64,000 bases of DNA, from contig CAMDJW010000009.1 of NCBI GenBank assembly GCA_945901025.1, positions 1-64,000 on the forward strand, read 5' to 3'. This document shows positions 17,174 through 26,086 of this stretch, one piece after another (positions within the stretch are counted from its first letter, which is position 1; the number at the start of each line of letters is the position of its first letter). The stretch comes from Spirosoma fluviale. GTDB taxonomy: Bacteria > Bacteroidota > Bacteroidia > Cytophagales > Spirosomataceae. A program made the position numbers and the translations under genes. The notes beneath the pieces were generated by a model. It was given only the letters and a program-made list of their open reading frames with translations, was not told the origin of the DNA and ran no database searches.

Positions 17174-18691
17174 ATGATGAAGAAAATATCACTGATAATC
17201 ATTTCCTTATTGACCGTACAATCTGGCTTATTGGGTCAAGGCAAGAAAGAAAAATTACCCAATATCATTTATATATTAGCGGATGATTTAGGCTACGGGG
17301 ATGTTTCAATCAATAATCCCAAAGGGAAAATAAAAACGCCTCATATCGATCAAATCGCACTTCAAGGTATGAGGTTTACAGATGCGCATTCCGCGTCTGG
17401 GGTTTGTACGCCCACTAGATATGCCATTTTAACTGGCCGCTATCCATTTAGAAGCAAATTGCCCGTTGGGGTTTTAAGAGGCTACAGTCGTTCTTTGATC
17501 GACACAGACCAACAAACCGTTGCGAAATTACTTTCACAAGCGGGGTATTCCACAGGGGTTATCGGCAAATGGCATTTGGGTGTGGACTGGACGTTAAAAT
17601 CCGGAAATGAATCGTTGTTAAATGAAAAAGAGTTAGGCATAAAGACTGAATTAAATCCAGAAATCATCGATTTTACTAAACCGGTGACGGCTGGTCCAAA
17701 ATCCGCTGGATTTGATTATTCGTATATCTTACCAGCTTCCTTGGACATGCCGCCCTATTTATATCTAGAAAACCAACAAGTTGAAGAGCTTCCCTCGGCA
17801 TACACCGCTGGGAATAAAATGGAAAAAGGGTATTCAGGACCCTTTTGGCGCGAAGGAAAAATGTCTCCTTCTTTTGATTTTCATCAAGTTTTACCTCGAT
17901 TTATTGAGAAAGCAAACCAATTTATTGGAAAACAAAATGGTGAAAAACCGTTCTTTTTATACCTTCCATTAGCCGCGCCGCATACCCCATGGATGCCCAA
18001 TCCCGAGTATGCAGGAAAATCTGGGGCAGGAGAATATGGAGATTTTGTCCAACAAGTTGACGCATCCGTGGGAGCTCTTTTGAAACAATTGGAAAAATTA
18101 GGGATTGCTAAAAATACAATCGTAATCTTTGCAAGTGACAATGGTCCATATTGGCGTTCTGATTACATAGAAAGATTTAATCATACGTCGGCAGGTGATT
18201 TTAGGGGAATGAAAGGAGATGCTTATGAAGGAGGACATCGAATTCCGTTCTTTGTTCGTTGGCCTGCAGAGGTAAAAGCAAATACGATATCAAATGCAAC
18301 CACTAGTTTGGCCAATTTATTAGCTACATGTGGAGATTTGACAGGTATTCAAGCAACCTCAGAAGATACATACAGCATTATGCCGATTCTAAAGGGTCAA
18401 ACAAAAGAGATAAAAGGGCAACCTGGAATTGTTGTTTCATCATCCATCGGATATCTAACGATTCGAAAAGGCGATTGGAAGTTAATTGAAGGACTCGGAT
18501 CTGGTGGTTTTACAGAACCACAAAAAATCGAACAGGTAAAAGAGGGGGTTAATGGTCAATTATTTAATTTAAAAAGTGACCCTAAAGAAGCAAATGATGT
18601 TTTTGAAACGAATAAAGGTAAAGTTCAAGAGCTCAGAATTTTACTACAAGAAATCAAAGGCTATAAAAAAAAGATAAGTCGGCCATTTTAA
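17174..18691 (+). CDS. exported sulfatase (arylsulfatase family)
   Basis: A 505-aa type I sulfatase with a signal peptide (to about LLGQG). The metal-binding start is ILADDLGYGD and the formylglycine motif is CTPTR (in SASGVCTPTRYAILTGRYPF), a Cys-type site that must be converted by a sulfatase-maturing enzyme not encoded here. A further metal site is FASDNGPYW. It hydrolyses sulfate esters, probably on a carbohydrate, in the periplasm. It starts 1 base after the cytochrome stop, so it is translationally linked to it, and is followed by a TonB-dependent receptor. Confidence 0.92.
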   Translation: MMKKISLIIISLLTVQSGLLGQGKKEKLPNIIYILADDLGYGDVSINNPKGKIKTPHIDQIALQGMRFTDAHSASGVCTPTRYAILTGRYPFRSKLPVGVLRGYSRSLIDTDQQTVAKLLSQAGYSTGVIGKWHLGVDWTLKSGNESLLNEKELGIKTELNPEIIDFTKPVTAGPKSAGFDYSYILPASLDMPPYLYLENQQVEELPSAYTAGNKMEKGYSGPFWREGKMSPSFDFHQVLPRFIEKANQFIGKQNGEKPFFLYLPLAAPHTPWMPNPEYAGKSGAGEYGDFVQQVDASVGALLKQLEKLGIAKNTIVIFASDNGPYWRSDYIERFNHTSAGDFRGMKGDAYEGGHRIPFFVRWPAEVKANTISNATTSLANLLATCGDLTGIQATSEDTYSIMPILKGQTKEIKGQPGIVVSSSIGYLTIRKGDWKLIEGLGSGGFTEPQKIEQVKEGVNGQLFNLKSDPKEANDVFETNKGKVQELRILLQEIKGYKKKISRPF

Positions 18692-18718
18692 AATTTGCGA
18701 GTCAAAAATCGATTCATT

Positions 18719-21028
18719 ATGATTCGTCATTCAGTCTTTCTAATTTTTTGTTTAAGTATTTTTCACGTAGGCTTTGCTCAAAATCTTGAGCAAACCATTC
18801 GGGGGAAAATCGTGGATAAACAAACATTAGAACTATTATCTAATGTGACGGTCAAATTAGTTCCTGGTAATCATGTTAGCTTTAGTGATAGCCTTGGTCG
18901 ATTTTATTTCCATAAGATCCCATTAGGCCGATATATTATTTCGTTTTCTAGGGTAGGCTATGCACCAACGAGCATTCCCAATTTAGAACTTAGAAGTGGA
19001 AAAGAAATCAATTTACCTGTTGAGTTAGAAGAAGCACCGCAATTTTTAAGTGAAGTGCTGGTGGTTTCTGAGCGAGCAAAAGATCGGGCAAAAAATGAAA
19101 TGGCATTGGTTAGTACACGCCAATTTTCTGTCACAGAAGCAAATCGATATGCCGGAGGATTTCAAGATCCGGCTCGCATGACTTTAAACTTTGCTGGGGT
19201 AACGAATGCAGGATCCGATCAAAATAATGAGATTATCATTCGCGGGAATTCTCCAAAAGGATTATTGTGGAGAATGGAAGGAATCGAAATCCCGAATCCA
19301 AATCATTTTGGGGATGGACAAGGCTCCACTAGTGGAATCATATCGATGATCAATTCGACCAGTTTGGCCAATTCTGATTTTATGTCGGGTGCTTTCCCAG
19401 CTGAATATGGGAATGCCTCCTCGGGTGTTTTCGATCTACGATTTAGAAGAGGCAATAATGAAAAAAGGGAATGGATGGCACAATTGTCGGTGGTGGGAAT
19501 AGATGTGGCTTCTGAGGGACCCATTGGGAAAAATGGTGGCTCCTATCGGGCTGGTGCAAGATATTCAACATTAGAGTTACTACTAAAATCGGGGTTAATC
19601 AATATCAATTCAGGGAATTTCAAGCCTGCCTATCGAGATTTAAATTATACGATTGATATTCCCTTGAAAAAAGCTGGGCTACTTACATTTTGGGGATTAG
19701 CCGGAGCCAATGATACGGAAGATGAGAAATTAACCACGAAAGATTACTCCAATAGTAAAATGGGCGCATTTGGATTATCGTATAAATTACCCTTCAAAAA
19801 AGGTCATCTATCAACTGTTTTGGCTTTAACAACTGAATCGGCAAACGTGAGCAAAATTGAAATGATGTCGAATGCATGGAAAACAACCAGAGATCAATTA
19901 TATCGATACCCCAATGTACGATTGAACGCTACCTATGTGTATAAATGGAATGCCAACTCGACGGCAAAGTTTGGAATTAATATAAGCCAACTATCTTTTG
20001 AACTCAAGGATGATCGTTGGGACGGTAAAAAACTAGTGAATTACTTAAATGAATCTAATTCAACATATTACGTCCAACAGTTTGGGCAAATCATAAAAAA
20101 ATGGACGCCTGCCATTCAAACTACTTTTGGGCTTCATGCATACCAATTTGAACTGAATCAATCCAAGGCTATCGAACCTAGAATGGCCATTTCGATCGAG
20201 AATAAATTGGGAGGTCGATTTGGCGTTGGGATTGGTTGGCATTCAAGAATTGAGCCTATATCCACCTACCTTTTTAAAAAATACATCCCCAATGGAAACT
20301 TTTTCCAGCCAAATAAAAATATAAAGCCGTCGCAAGCTCTGCACCAAGTAGTTTCTTATGATCAAAGAATCGGTGAAAATACACGATTGAAAGTTGAGGC
20401 ATACATTCAAAATATTAATCAAGTTCCAATAGACACATTAAAGACCGGCTTGTTTTCCTTGGTCAATTACACCTCTGGCATTCCTGGCCAAGTACTAGAA
20501 AATACGGGCAAAGGGATTAATAAAGGGATAGAATTGACATTGGAAAGATTTTTAGCTGATAATTTTTATTATTTAGTCACCGCTTCACTTTTTGACTCTA
20601 AGTTCCAAAATAAGGATTTAGTATGGCGAAATACTCAATTCAACAACCTATTTGCCGGAAATATTTTGGTAGGCAAAGACTTCAAATTAGCGAAACAAAA
20701 ATCGCTTTCGGCCAACTTAAGATATCTGTTAAGAGGTGGAAACCGATACACACCGATCAATTTAGCTGAGTCCATAAAAAGGAATACAACGGTTAGTGTG
20801 CAAGCAAAAGCTTTTGAATCTCAATATCCAAATTTTGAGCGATACGATTTTTCATTGGCCTATCGGATAAATAAGTTGAATCGAACATGGTCCTTCCGAG
20901 TGGATCTTCAAAACATTTTCAATACAAATAATATCATCGAAGAGCGATATGACTCAAATTTAAAGGGTTTGTCCTATCGGTTTGCCTTACCACTCATTCC
21001 GATCATTAGCTCCCAATTAGAATTTTAA
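18719..21028 (+). CDS. TonB-dependent outer membrane receptor
   Basis: A 769-aa receptor. It has a signal peptide, a carboxypeptidase-D-like regulatory domain (IRGKIVDKQTLELLSNVTVKLV), a plug (from about residue 120, with IIIRGNSPKGLLWRMEGIEIPNP) and a beta-barrel ending in an aromatic residue (QLEF). No SusD partner follows, so it is not a standard SusCD pair. The ATG at 18719 is chosen because it begins the signal peptide; a TTG at 18695 is in frame. Uptake of a product or a cofactor for the preceding sulfatase/cytochrome locus is likely from position only. Confidence 0.88.
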   Translation: MIRHSVFLIFCLSIFHVGFAQNLEQTIRGKIVDKQTLELLSNVTVKLVPGNHVSFSDSLGRFYFHKIPLGRYIISFSRVGYAPTSIPNLELRSGKEINLPVELEEAPQFLSEVLVVSERAKDRAKNEMALVSTRQFSVTEANRYAGGFQDPARMTLNFAGVTNAGSDQNNEIIIRGNSPKGLLWRMEGIEIPNPNHFGDGQGSTSGIISMINSTSLANSDFMSGAFPAEYGNASSGVFDLRFRRGNNEKREWMAQLSVVGIDVASEGPIGKNGGSYRAGARYSTLELLLKSGLININSGNFKPAYRDLNYTIDIPLKKAGLLTFWGLAGANDTEDEKLTTKDYSNSKMGAFGLSYKLPFKKGHLSTVLALTTESANVSKIEMMSNAWKTTRDQLYRYPNVRLNATYVYKWNANSTAKFGINISQLSFELKDDRWDGKKLVNYLNESNSTYYVQQFGQIIKKWTPAIQTTFGLHAYQFELNQSKAIEPRMAISIENKLGGRFGVGIGWHSRIEPISTYLFKKYIPNGNFFQPNKNIKPSQALHQVVSYDQRIGENTRLKVEAYIQNINQVPIDTLKTGLFSLVNYTSGIPGQVLENTGKGINKGIELTLERFLADNFYYLVTASLFDSKFQNKDLVWRNTQFNNLFAGNILVGKDFKLAKQKSLSANLRYLLRGGNRYTPINLAESIKRNTTVSVQAKAFESQYPNFERYDFSLAYRINKLNRTWSFRVDLQNIFNTNNIIEERYDSNLKGLSYRFALPLIPIISSQLEF

Positions 21029-21127
21029 AATATCAATTAGTTTATTGGAATTTAGGTTGCATATCAGTGCATTCTCTATACATTGCTGAGCTTGAAATTT
21101 AATTTAATTTTCCTAACCATAAAACTG

Positions 21128-21595
21128 ATGAATCATAAATCTAAGATTGAAGATATGTTGCTGGAAATGATCCAACCTAAATTAACGGAAATTGAGGAGC
21201 GACTCAGTCGGGGTGAAGGACTAACCGGCGAGGACGTTAATACGCTATTGTTAAAATCTCAGTTTAATCACATTAATCATTTGGATCTCCGATTGGATGA
21301 GGTGGTAGCGGATGTTGCTAGTTTAAAAACAGATTTCAAACAATTAGAAAATAGGTTTGAAGGGCTAGAAAATAAATTTATTGGATTAGAGTCAAGACTG
21401 GATACCAAATTTGACGCATTAGAATCCCGCATAGACGCCAAAATCGATTCATTAATTGCTCAGTTTAATGAATTTAAAATGGAGCTCAGATTAGAGATTC
21501 AAGTGGCCATACATAAATCTATGAAATGGAGTATTGGCCTATTAGCTTTCATCATTACCTTTTTAAAAGCATTAGAAATGCTTTTAGCCAAATAA
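21128..21595 (+). CDS. coiled-coil protein with C-terminal membrane anchor, copy 1
   Basis: A 155-aa hypothetical protein: a hydrophilic N-terminal part (MNHKSKIEDMLLEMIQPK, RLSRGEGLTGEDVNTLL), a coiled coil built of LENRFEG/LENKFIG heptads and one LDTKFDALESR 11-residue unit followed by IDAKIDSL, then a hydrophobic C-terminal helix (WSIGLLAFIITFLKALEMLLA). The layout recalls Bdr-type and DUF1640-type coiled-coil tail-anchored proteins, but I do not assign it to a family. The ATG at 21128 is used since it matches copy 2 exactly; the upstream frame to 21083 is not conserved. No signal peptide, so it is probably anchored at the inner membrane facing the cytoplasm. Confidence 0.8.
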   Translation: MNHKSKIEDMLLEMIQPKLTEIEERLSRGEGLTGEDVNTLLLKSQFNHINHLDLRLDEVVADVASLKTDFKQLENRFEGLENKFIGLESRLDTKFDALESRIDAKIDSLIAQFNEFKMELRLEIQVAIHKSMKWSIGLLAFIITFLKALEMLLAK

Positions 21596-21628
21596 AAAAC
21601 ATTAAAAATTGCCTAACCCATAAAACTG

Positions 21629-22183
21629 ATGAATCATAAATCTAAGATTGAAGATATGCTGCTGGAAATGATCCAACCCAAATTAACGGAAATTGAGGAG
21701 CGATTCAGTCGGGGTGAAGGACTAACTGGGGAGGACGTTAATACGCTATTGTTAAAATCTCAGTTTAATCACATTAATCATTTGGATCTCCGATTGGATG
21801 AGGTGGTGGCCGATGTTGCTAGTTTAAAAACAGATTTCAAGCAATTAGAAAATAGATTTGAAGGGCTAGAAAATAAATTAGATGGCTTAGAAAATAAATT
21901 TATTGGATTAGAGTCCAGACTTGAAACTAAATTTAATGCATTAGAGTCAAGACTGGATACTAAATTTAATGCATTAGAGTCAAGATTGGATACCAAATTT
22001 GACGCATTAGAATCCCGCATAGACGCCAAAATCGATTCATTAATTGCTCAGTTTAATGAATTTAAAATGGAACTCAGATTAGAGATTCAAGTGGCCATAC
22101 ATAAATCTATGAAATGGAGTATTGGCTTACTAGCTTTCATCATCACCTTTTTAAAAGCATTAGAGATGCTTTTAGCAAAATAA
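21629..22183 (+). CDS. coiled-coil protein with C-terminal membrane anchor, copy 2
   Basis: A 184-aa paralogue of the preceding gene, nearly identical at both ends. It is 29 residues longer, made up of one additional heptad (LENKLDG) and two additional 11-residue units (LETKFNALESR, LDTKFNALESR). The C-terminal hydrophobic helix is the same. Adding 7- and 11-residue units preserves coiled-coil packing (heptad and hendecad periods), which suggests that the rod length can change by slippage while the fold is kept. Function unknown. It is convergent with leuS, 11 bases away. Confidence 0.8.
   Translation: MNHKSKIEDMLLEMIQPKLTEIEERFSRGEGLTGEDVNTLLLKSQFNHINHLDLRLDEVVADVASLKTDFKQLENRFEGLENKLDGLENKFIGLESRLETKFNALESRLDTKFNALESRLDTKFDALESRIDAKIDSLIAQFNEFKMELRLEIQVAIHKSMKWSIGLLAFIITFLKALEMLLAK
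21917..22015 (+). repeat. three 33-base coding repeats
   Basis: Units at 21917-21949, 21950-21982 and 21983-22015 each encode the 11-residue unit (L/I)-(E/D)-T-K-F-(N/D)-A-L-E-S-R. Copy 1 of the gene has one such unit. The units differ by few bases, consistent with recent expansion by slippage or unequal recombination. Confidence 0.85.
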
Positions 22184-22194
22184 TTCAGGTTCAA

Positions 22195-25011
22195 CTATTT
22201 TCCCAATACAATATTAACGATACGTTTAGGAACGACAATTACCTTAGAGGGAGAAACGCCTCCTAATATTTTAATTACCTGTTCGTTAGCTAATACTCCC
22301 AATTCTATTTCATTTGGAGAAGCAGAACTAGAGAAATCAAGTGTTAATTTAACTTTACCATTAAACGATATCGGATATTTAAATGAATCTTCATTCAAAA
22401 AAGAAGCCTTAAATTCAGGGAATTTAGCATAGGATATTTGGCCAGGTAATTCGCCTAGTACAACCCATAATTCCTCAGCAATGTGGGGAGCATAAGGGGA
22501 TAATAAAATTAACAACTCCCTCAAAACAGATTTTTTATGACACTTCAACTGGCCCAATTCGTTCACGCAGATCATCAGTGTAGACACCACCGTATTAAAA
22601 GAGTATCGATCTAGATCATCCTTCACTTTTCGAATTGCCGTATGAAGTACTCGAAGCTCATCAGCTGAAGCAACTTCATCTACCACCTTATTTACCTGAG
22701 TATTTTCGTCAAAAAATAATCGCCATACCTTCCTCAAAAAGTTATGTGATCCTGAAATTGAATTTGTATTCCAAGGTTTAAACTGTTCCAATGGGCCTAA
22801 AAACATTTCATAAACCCGTAAAGTGTCAGCACCATATTTTGCAATTAAATCATCTGGATTTACTACATTATATTTGGATTTAGACATTTTTTCTACTTCC
22901 CAACCGCAAATATATTTACCTCCTTCTAGGATAAATTCCGCATCATCAGGCACATCATTTCTAGATTTTTTAAATGCTTCTATATCTAGAATATCATTCT
23001 CGACAATGTTTACATCCACATGTAAAGCCGCAACCTGATATTTATCCTTTAAACCAAATGAAACAAAAGTGACCTTTTCAGAATCCTTTAGCCTATACAC
23101 AAAGTTGGATCTGCCTTGAATCATTCCTTGATTAATCAATTTTTTAGCAAACTCCTCTTCATTCACCAATCCAAGATCCTTTAAGAATTTATTCCAAAAA
23201 CGACTATAAAGTAAATGACCTGTAGCATGTTCAGAACCACCAATATATAAATCAACCGCTTTCCAATAATCTACTGCTTCTTTAGAAGCGAATTCTTCCT
23301 TGTTTTGGGCATCCATATAGCGGTACCAATACCAAGAGGAACCGGCCCAACCAGGCATTGTGGACCATTCGTATTCATACTGATTTTTATATTTCCACTC
23401 AGCAGACGCGCGCCCCAAAGGAGGTTCGCCTGTTTCCGTTGGCAAATATTTGTCTATTTTAGGCAACTCTAATGGCAATTCAGATTCATCGATCAAATAA
23501 GGTAGCAATTCACCTTTACTATTGGGCTTAAAATACACAGGGACAGGTTCCCCCCAATAACGTTGGCGAGAAAAAACAGCATTTCGCATTCTATATTGAA
23601 TTTTCCCCTTCCCAATACCCCGTTGCTCCAACCATAAAACTAATGTGTTTGAAGCTTCTTTATAGGTTAAGCCATTGATGATTCCGGAATTAATATAATG
23701 TCCATCTTTTGTCGCATCAGCTTGTTTTTCAATTCCTTTTTGAGCATCTAAAATAGGAATAATAGGCAATTCAAAATGAGTCGCAAAATTCCAATCACGT
23801 TGGTCCCCAGACGGCACCCCCATAACAGCCCCCGTTCCATACCCTGCCAAAACATAATCGGCTAAATACAAAGGAACACGCTCATCATTGACCGGATTAA
23901 TCACATAAGTTCCCGTAAATACACCTGAAATTTGCTTTACCTCAGAAACACGATCCAATTCCGACCTAGATTGAGTCCATTTCACATATTCATCCACAGC
24001 ATGTTTCTGCTCAGGAGTGGTTAGAGATTCTACCCATTCATGTTCAGGCGCTAAAACCATAAAGGAAACACCGTAAATCGTATCGACTCTAGTCGTAAAG
24101 ACTTTGATTTTTTTGTCTTCGACATTTTCAATATCAAAAGTAACCTCAGCACCTATTGACTTACCAATCCAATTCCTTTGTTGCTCCTTAATGGAATCAG
24201 ACCAATCAACCTCATCCAAACCACTCAGTAATCGGTCCGCATATGCGGTAATTCGCATGGACCATTGGCGCATTTTTTTCTGCTCTACCGGATATCCACC
24301 ACGTTCAGAAAAACCATCTTTAACCTCATCATTAGCCAAAACAGTACCCATCGCAGGACACCAATTCACCACTGAATCATCTAAATAAGCTAATCGGAAG
24401 CCCAACGTATATTTATATTGTTCTTCTTTGGAATATGAATTCCAAACATCAGCTGTTATTCTAGGTAACTCCTCATCGCAAACAGCCTGCAAGTCTACAG
24501 AACCCTTTTTATTTAAAATATCCATCAAGGTGTCAATCGACTCAGCCTTATCTGTTTCCTGATTATACCACGAATTAAATAACTTCATGAAAATCCACTG
24601 GGTCCATTTATAATAAGAAGCATCAGAAGTCCGCACTTCCCGCGACCAATCAAAAGAAAAACCCATGTTCTTCAGTTGCTCGATATATTTGGCAATATTA
24701 TTTTCAGTAGTTACCGCAGGGTGCTGCCCCGTCTGAATCGCATACTGTTCTGCCGGCAAACCAAATGAATCAAAACCCATAGGATGCAAAACCTCAAACC
24801 CCATTAGCCTTTTATAGCGCGATATAATATCGGATGCGATATATCCCAGAGGATGTCCAACATGCAACCCAGCTCCAGATGGATATGGAAACATGTCAAG
24901 TACAAAGTACTTAGGTTTGTTTTTATTTATTTGAGATTTAAATGTTTCATTTTTTTCCCAAAAAGATTGCCATTGCTTCTCAATCTCACGAAACTGATAC
25001 TCTGTACGCAT
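22195..25011 (-). CDS. leuS: leucyl-tRNA synthetase
   Basis: A class I aminoacyl-tRNA synthetase of 938 aa that charges tRNA-Leu. The HIGH-type motif is PSGAGLHVGHPLGY (about 46-59) and the KMSKS motif is present in EVEKMSKSKYNVVNPDD. The CP1 editing domain is present between them, with TRVDTIYGVSF. It is longer than the roughly 860 residues of E. coli LeuS, mainly through insertions such as the segment after NSWYNQETDKAESIDTLM and one before the KMSKS region (LKDKYQVAALHVDVN), which is usual for Bacteroidota LeuS. Monocistronic, divergent from the TauE-like gene. Confidence 0.97.
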   Translation of the reverse strand: MRTEYQFREIEKQWQSFWEKNETFKSQINKNKPKYFVLDMFPYPSGAGLHVGHPLGYIASDIISRYKRLMGFEVLHPMGFDSFGLPAEQYAIQTGQHPAVTTENNIAKYIEQLKNMGFSFDWSREVRTSDASYYKWTQWIFMKLFNSWYNQETDKAESIDTLMDILNKKGSVDLQAVCDEELPRITADVWNSYSKEEQYKYTLGFRLAYLDDSVVNWCPAMGTVLANDEVKDGFSERGGYPVEQKKMRQWSMRITAYADRLLSGLDEVDWSDSIKEQQRNWIGKSIGAEVTFDIENVEDKKIKVFTTRVDTIYGVSFMVLAPEHEWVESLTTPEQKHAVDEYVKWTQSRSELDRVSEVKQISGVFTGTYVINPVNDERVPLYLADYVLAGYGTGAVMGVPSGDQRDWNFATHFELPIIPILDAQKGIEKQADATKDGHYINSGIINGLTYKEASNTLVLWLEQRGIGKGKIQYRMRNAVFSRQRYWGEPVPVYFKPNSKGELLPYLIDESELPLELPKIDKYLPTETGEPPLGRASAEWKYKNQYEYEWSTMPGWAGSSWYWYRYMDAQNKEEFASKEAVDYWKAVDLYIGGSEHATGHLLYSRFWNKFLKDLGLVNEEEFAKKLINQGMIQGRSNFVYRLKDSEKVTFVSFGLKDKYQVAALHVDVNIVENDILDIEAFKKSRNDVPDDAEFILEGGKYICGWEVEKMSKSKYNVVNPDDLIAKYGADTLRVYEMFLGPLEQFKPWNTNSISGSHNFLRKVWRLFFDENTQVNKVVDEVASADELRVLHTAIRKVKDDLDRYSFNTVVSTLMICVNELGQLKCHKKSVLRELLILLSPYAPHIAEELWVVLGELPGQISYAKFPEFKASFLNEDSFKYPISFNGKVKLTLDFSSSASPNEIELGVLANEQVIKILGGVSPSKVIVVPKRIVNIVLGK

Positions 25012-25082
25012 AAAATTTTTATAATCATTTAAAGAACACGCAAATTAAGTCTTTTTTGTTAAAAAATATTTACTCTACTTTA

Positions 25083-25113
25083 TTGGTAGATTAAGTAAAG
25101 TCTATTAACTTTG
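25083..25113 (+). promoter_or_regulatory. Bacteroidota-type promoter before tauE-like gene
   Basis: TTG at 25083-25085, a 20-base spacer and TAACTTTG at 25106-25113 match the primary sigma consensus TTTG-N19/20-TAnnTTTG. The predicted transcript would start about 25120, giving a leader of roughly 13 bases to the ATG at 25133. Confidence 0.6.
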
Positions 25114-25132
25114 TAGAGAATAAAAATTTAAC

Positions 25133-26086
25133 ATGTCTTTACCTACTGAGCCAAGTAATTTTAATAGAAAGTTCCCAAGCCTTTATAAGGCCTTACAAAT
25201 TATATGGAAAAGAGAAAGAAGTGTTACTGAAATAATCATTCATTTAAGTAACGCATTAGGCCTAATGATCGTAGGCCATCTCCTATTTAGTTATTTAACG
25301 ACAGAAAATTTAATCGCTGTTTTTAATTCTGTCAATTCTGAAATTCTATATTATATCGCCGGTGGATTTATTGCCCAAATGATCGATGGCGCGCTGGGTA
25401 TGGCTTATGGGGTTACCGCAACCACCTTTTTATTGTCTGTTGGCATAACACCTGCAGCAGCATCCGCCTCAGTTCACGCCTCCGAAGTATTTACCTCCGG
25501 TGTCTCAGGTTATATGCACCTGAAATTCGGAAATGTTAATTCTAAATTATTTAAAACATTAGTCATTCCAGGAATCATAGGAGCCGTTTTAGGAGCTTAT
25601 GTTTTATCAAGTCTAGAGGAATATTCCACTTATATAAAGCCAATCGTGTCTATTTACACTTTGTTTTTAGGTATCATCATTATTCGAAAAGCATTGATTA
25701 AAAGAATGGAAAAGCGCCAACTAAAACGTGTGGGCTTGCTTGCACTTTTTGGTGGCTACCTAGACTCAATCGGTGGAGGCGGCTGGGGACCCATCGTTTC
25801 ATCCACCCTAATCGCATCAGGAAGACATCCAAAATACACGATTGGAAGCGTTAATTTGACCGAATTTTTTGTTTCTCTTGCCTCATCCATTACCTTTTTC
25901 ACGGTCATTGGCTTAGGCTATTGGCAAGTGATCATTGGCCTAATTCTGGGCGGCGTTGTCGCTGCACCTATAGCGGCTAAAATAGCCAATAAACTACCCG
26001 TAAAATCCATGATGATTTTGGTCGGTATGGTGATCATCATTGTCAGTCTCCGACAAATTATTTTAGGTGTCCCAAAATTTCTCTAA
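25133..26086 (+). CDS. TauE/SafE-family sulfite/anion exporter
   Basis: A 317-aa multi-pass membrane protein of the TSUP (TauE/SafE) family with about eight membrane segments. Family-type motifs appear twice, as expected of its two-fold repeat: FIAQMIDGALGMAYGVTATTFLL and ALFGGYLDSIGGGGWGPIVSSTLI. Members move sulfite, sulfonates or other sulfur-containing anions; which one is not visible here. The N-terminal 60 residues form a cytoplasmic helix plus an additional hydrophobic helix. Its stop overlaps the convergent next gene by 4 bases (CTAA at 26083-26086). Confidence 0.9.
   Translation: MSLPTEPSNFNRKFPSLYKALQIIWKRERSVTEIIIHLSNALGLMIVGHLLFSYLTTENLIAVFNSVNSEILYYIAGGFIAQMIDGALGMAYGVTATTFLLSVGITPAAASASVHASEVFTSGVSGYMHLKFGNVNSKLFKTLVIPGIIGAVLGAYVLSSLEEYSTYIKPIVSIYTLFLGIIIIRKALIKRMEKRQLKRVGLLALFGGYLDSIGGGGWGPIVSSTLIASGRHPKYTIGSVNLTEFFVSLASSITFFTVIGLGYWQVIIGLILGGVVAAPIAAKIANKLPVKSMMILVGMVIIIVSLRQIILGVPKFL

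Larger units (their letters stand above)
21112..22182 (+). repeat. tandem gene duplication (about 490 and 570 bases)
   Basis: The sequence from about 21112 to 21594, beginning CCTAACCATAAAACTG before the start codon, recurs at about 21612-22182 (CCTAACCCATAAAACTG). Identity is near complete outside the repeat region, and both upstream leader and coding sequence are included, so the duplication is recent. The copies differ in length by 87 bases, all within the coding repeat tract. Confidence 0.92.

Noticed and set aside
12748-21028. A SusCD-type polysaccharide utilisation locus
   Set aside because: No SusD gene follows the TonB receptor, and no glycoside hydrolase or polysaccharide lyase is recognisable.
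21778-22029. Antisense ORF over the coiled-coil repeat
   Set aside because: It is a periodic shadow of the 33-base coding repeats with biased composition.
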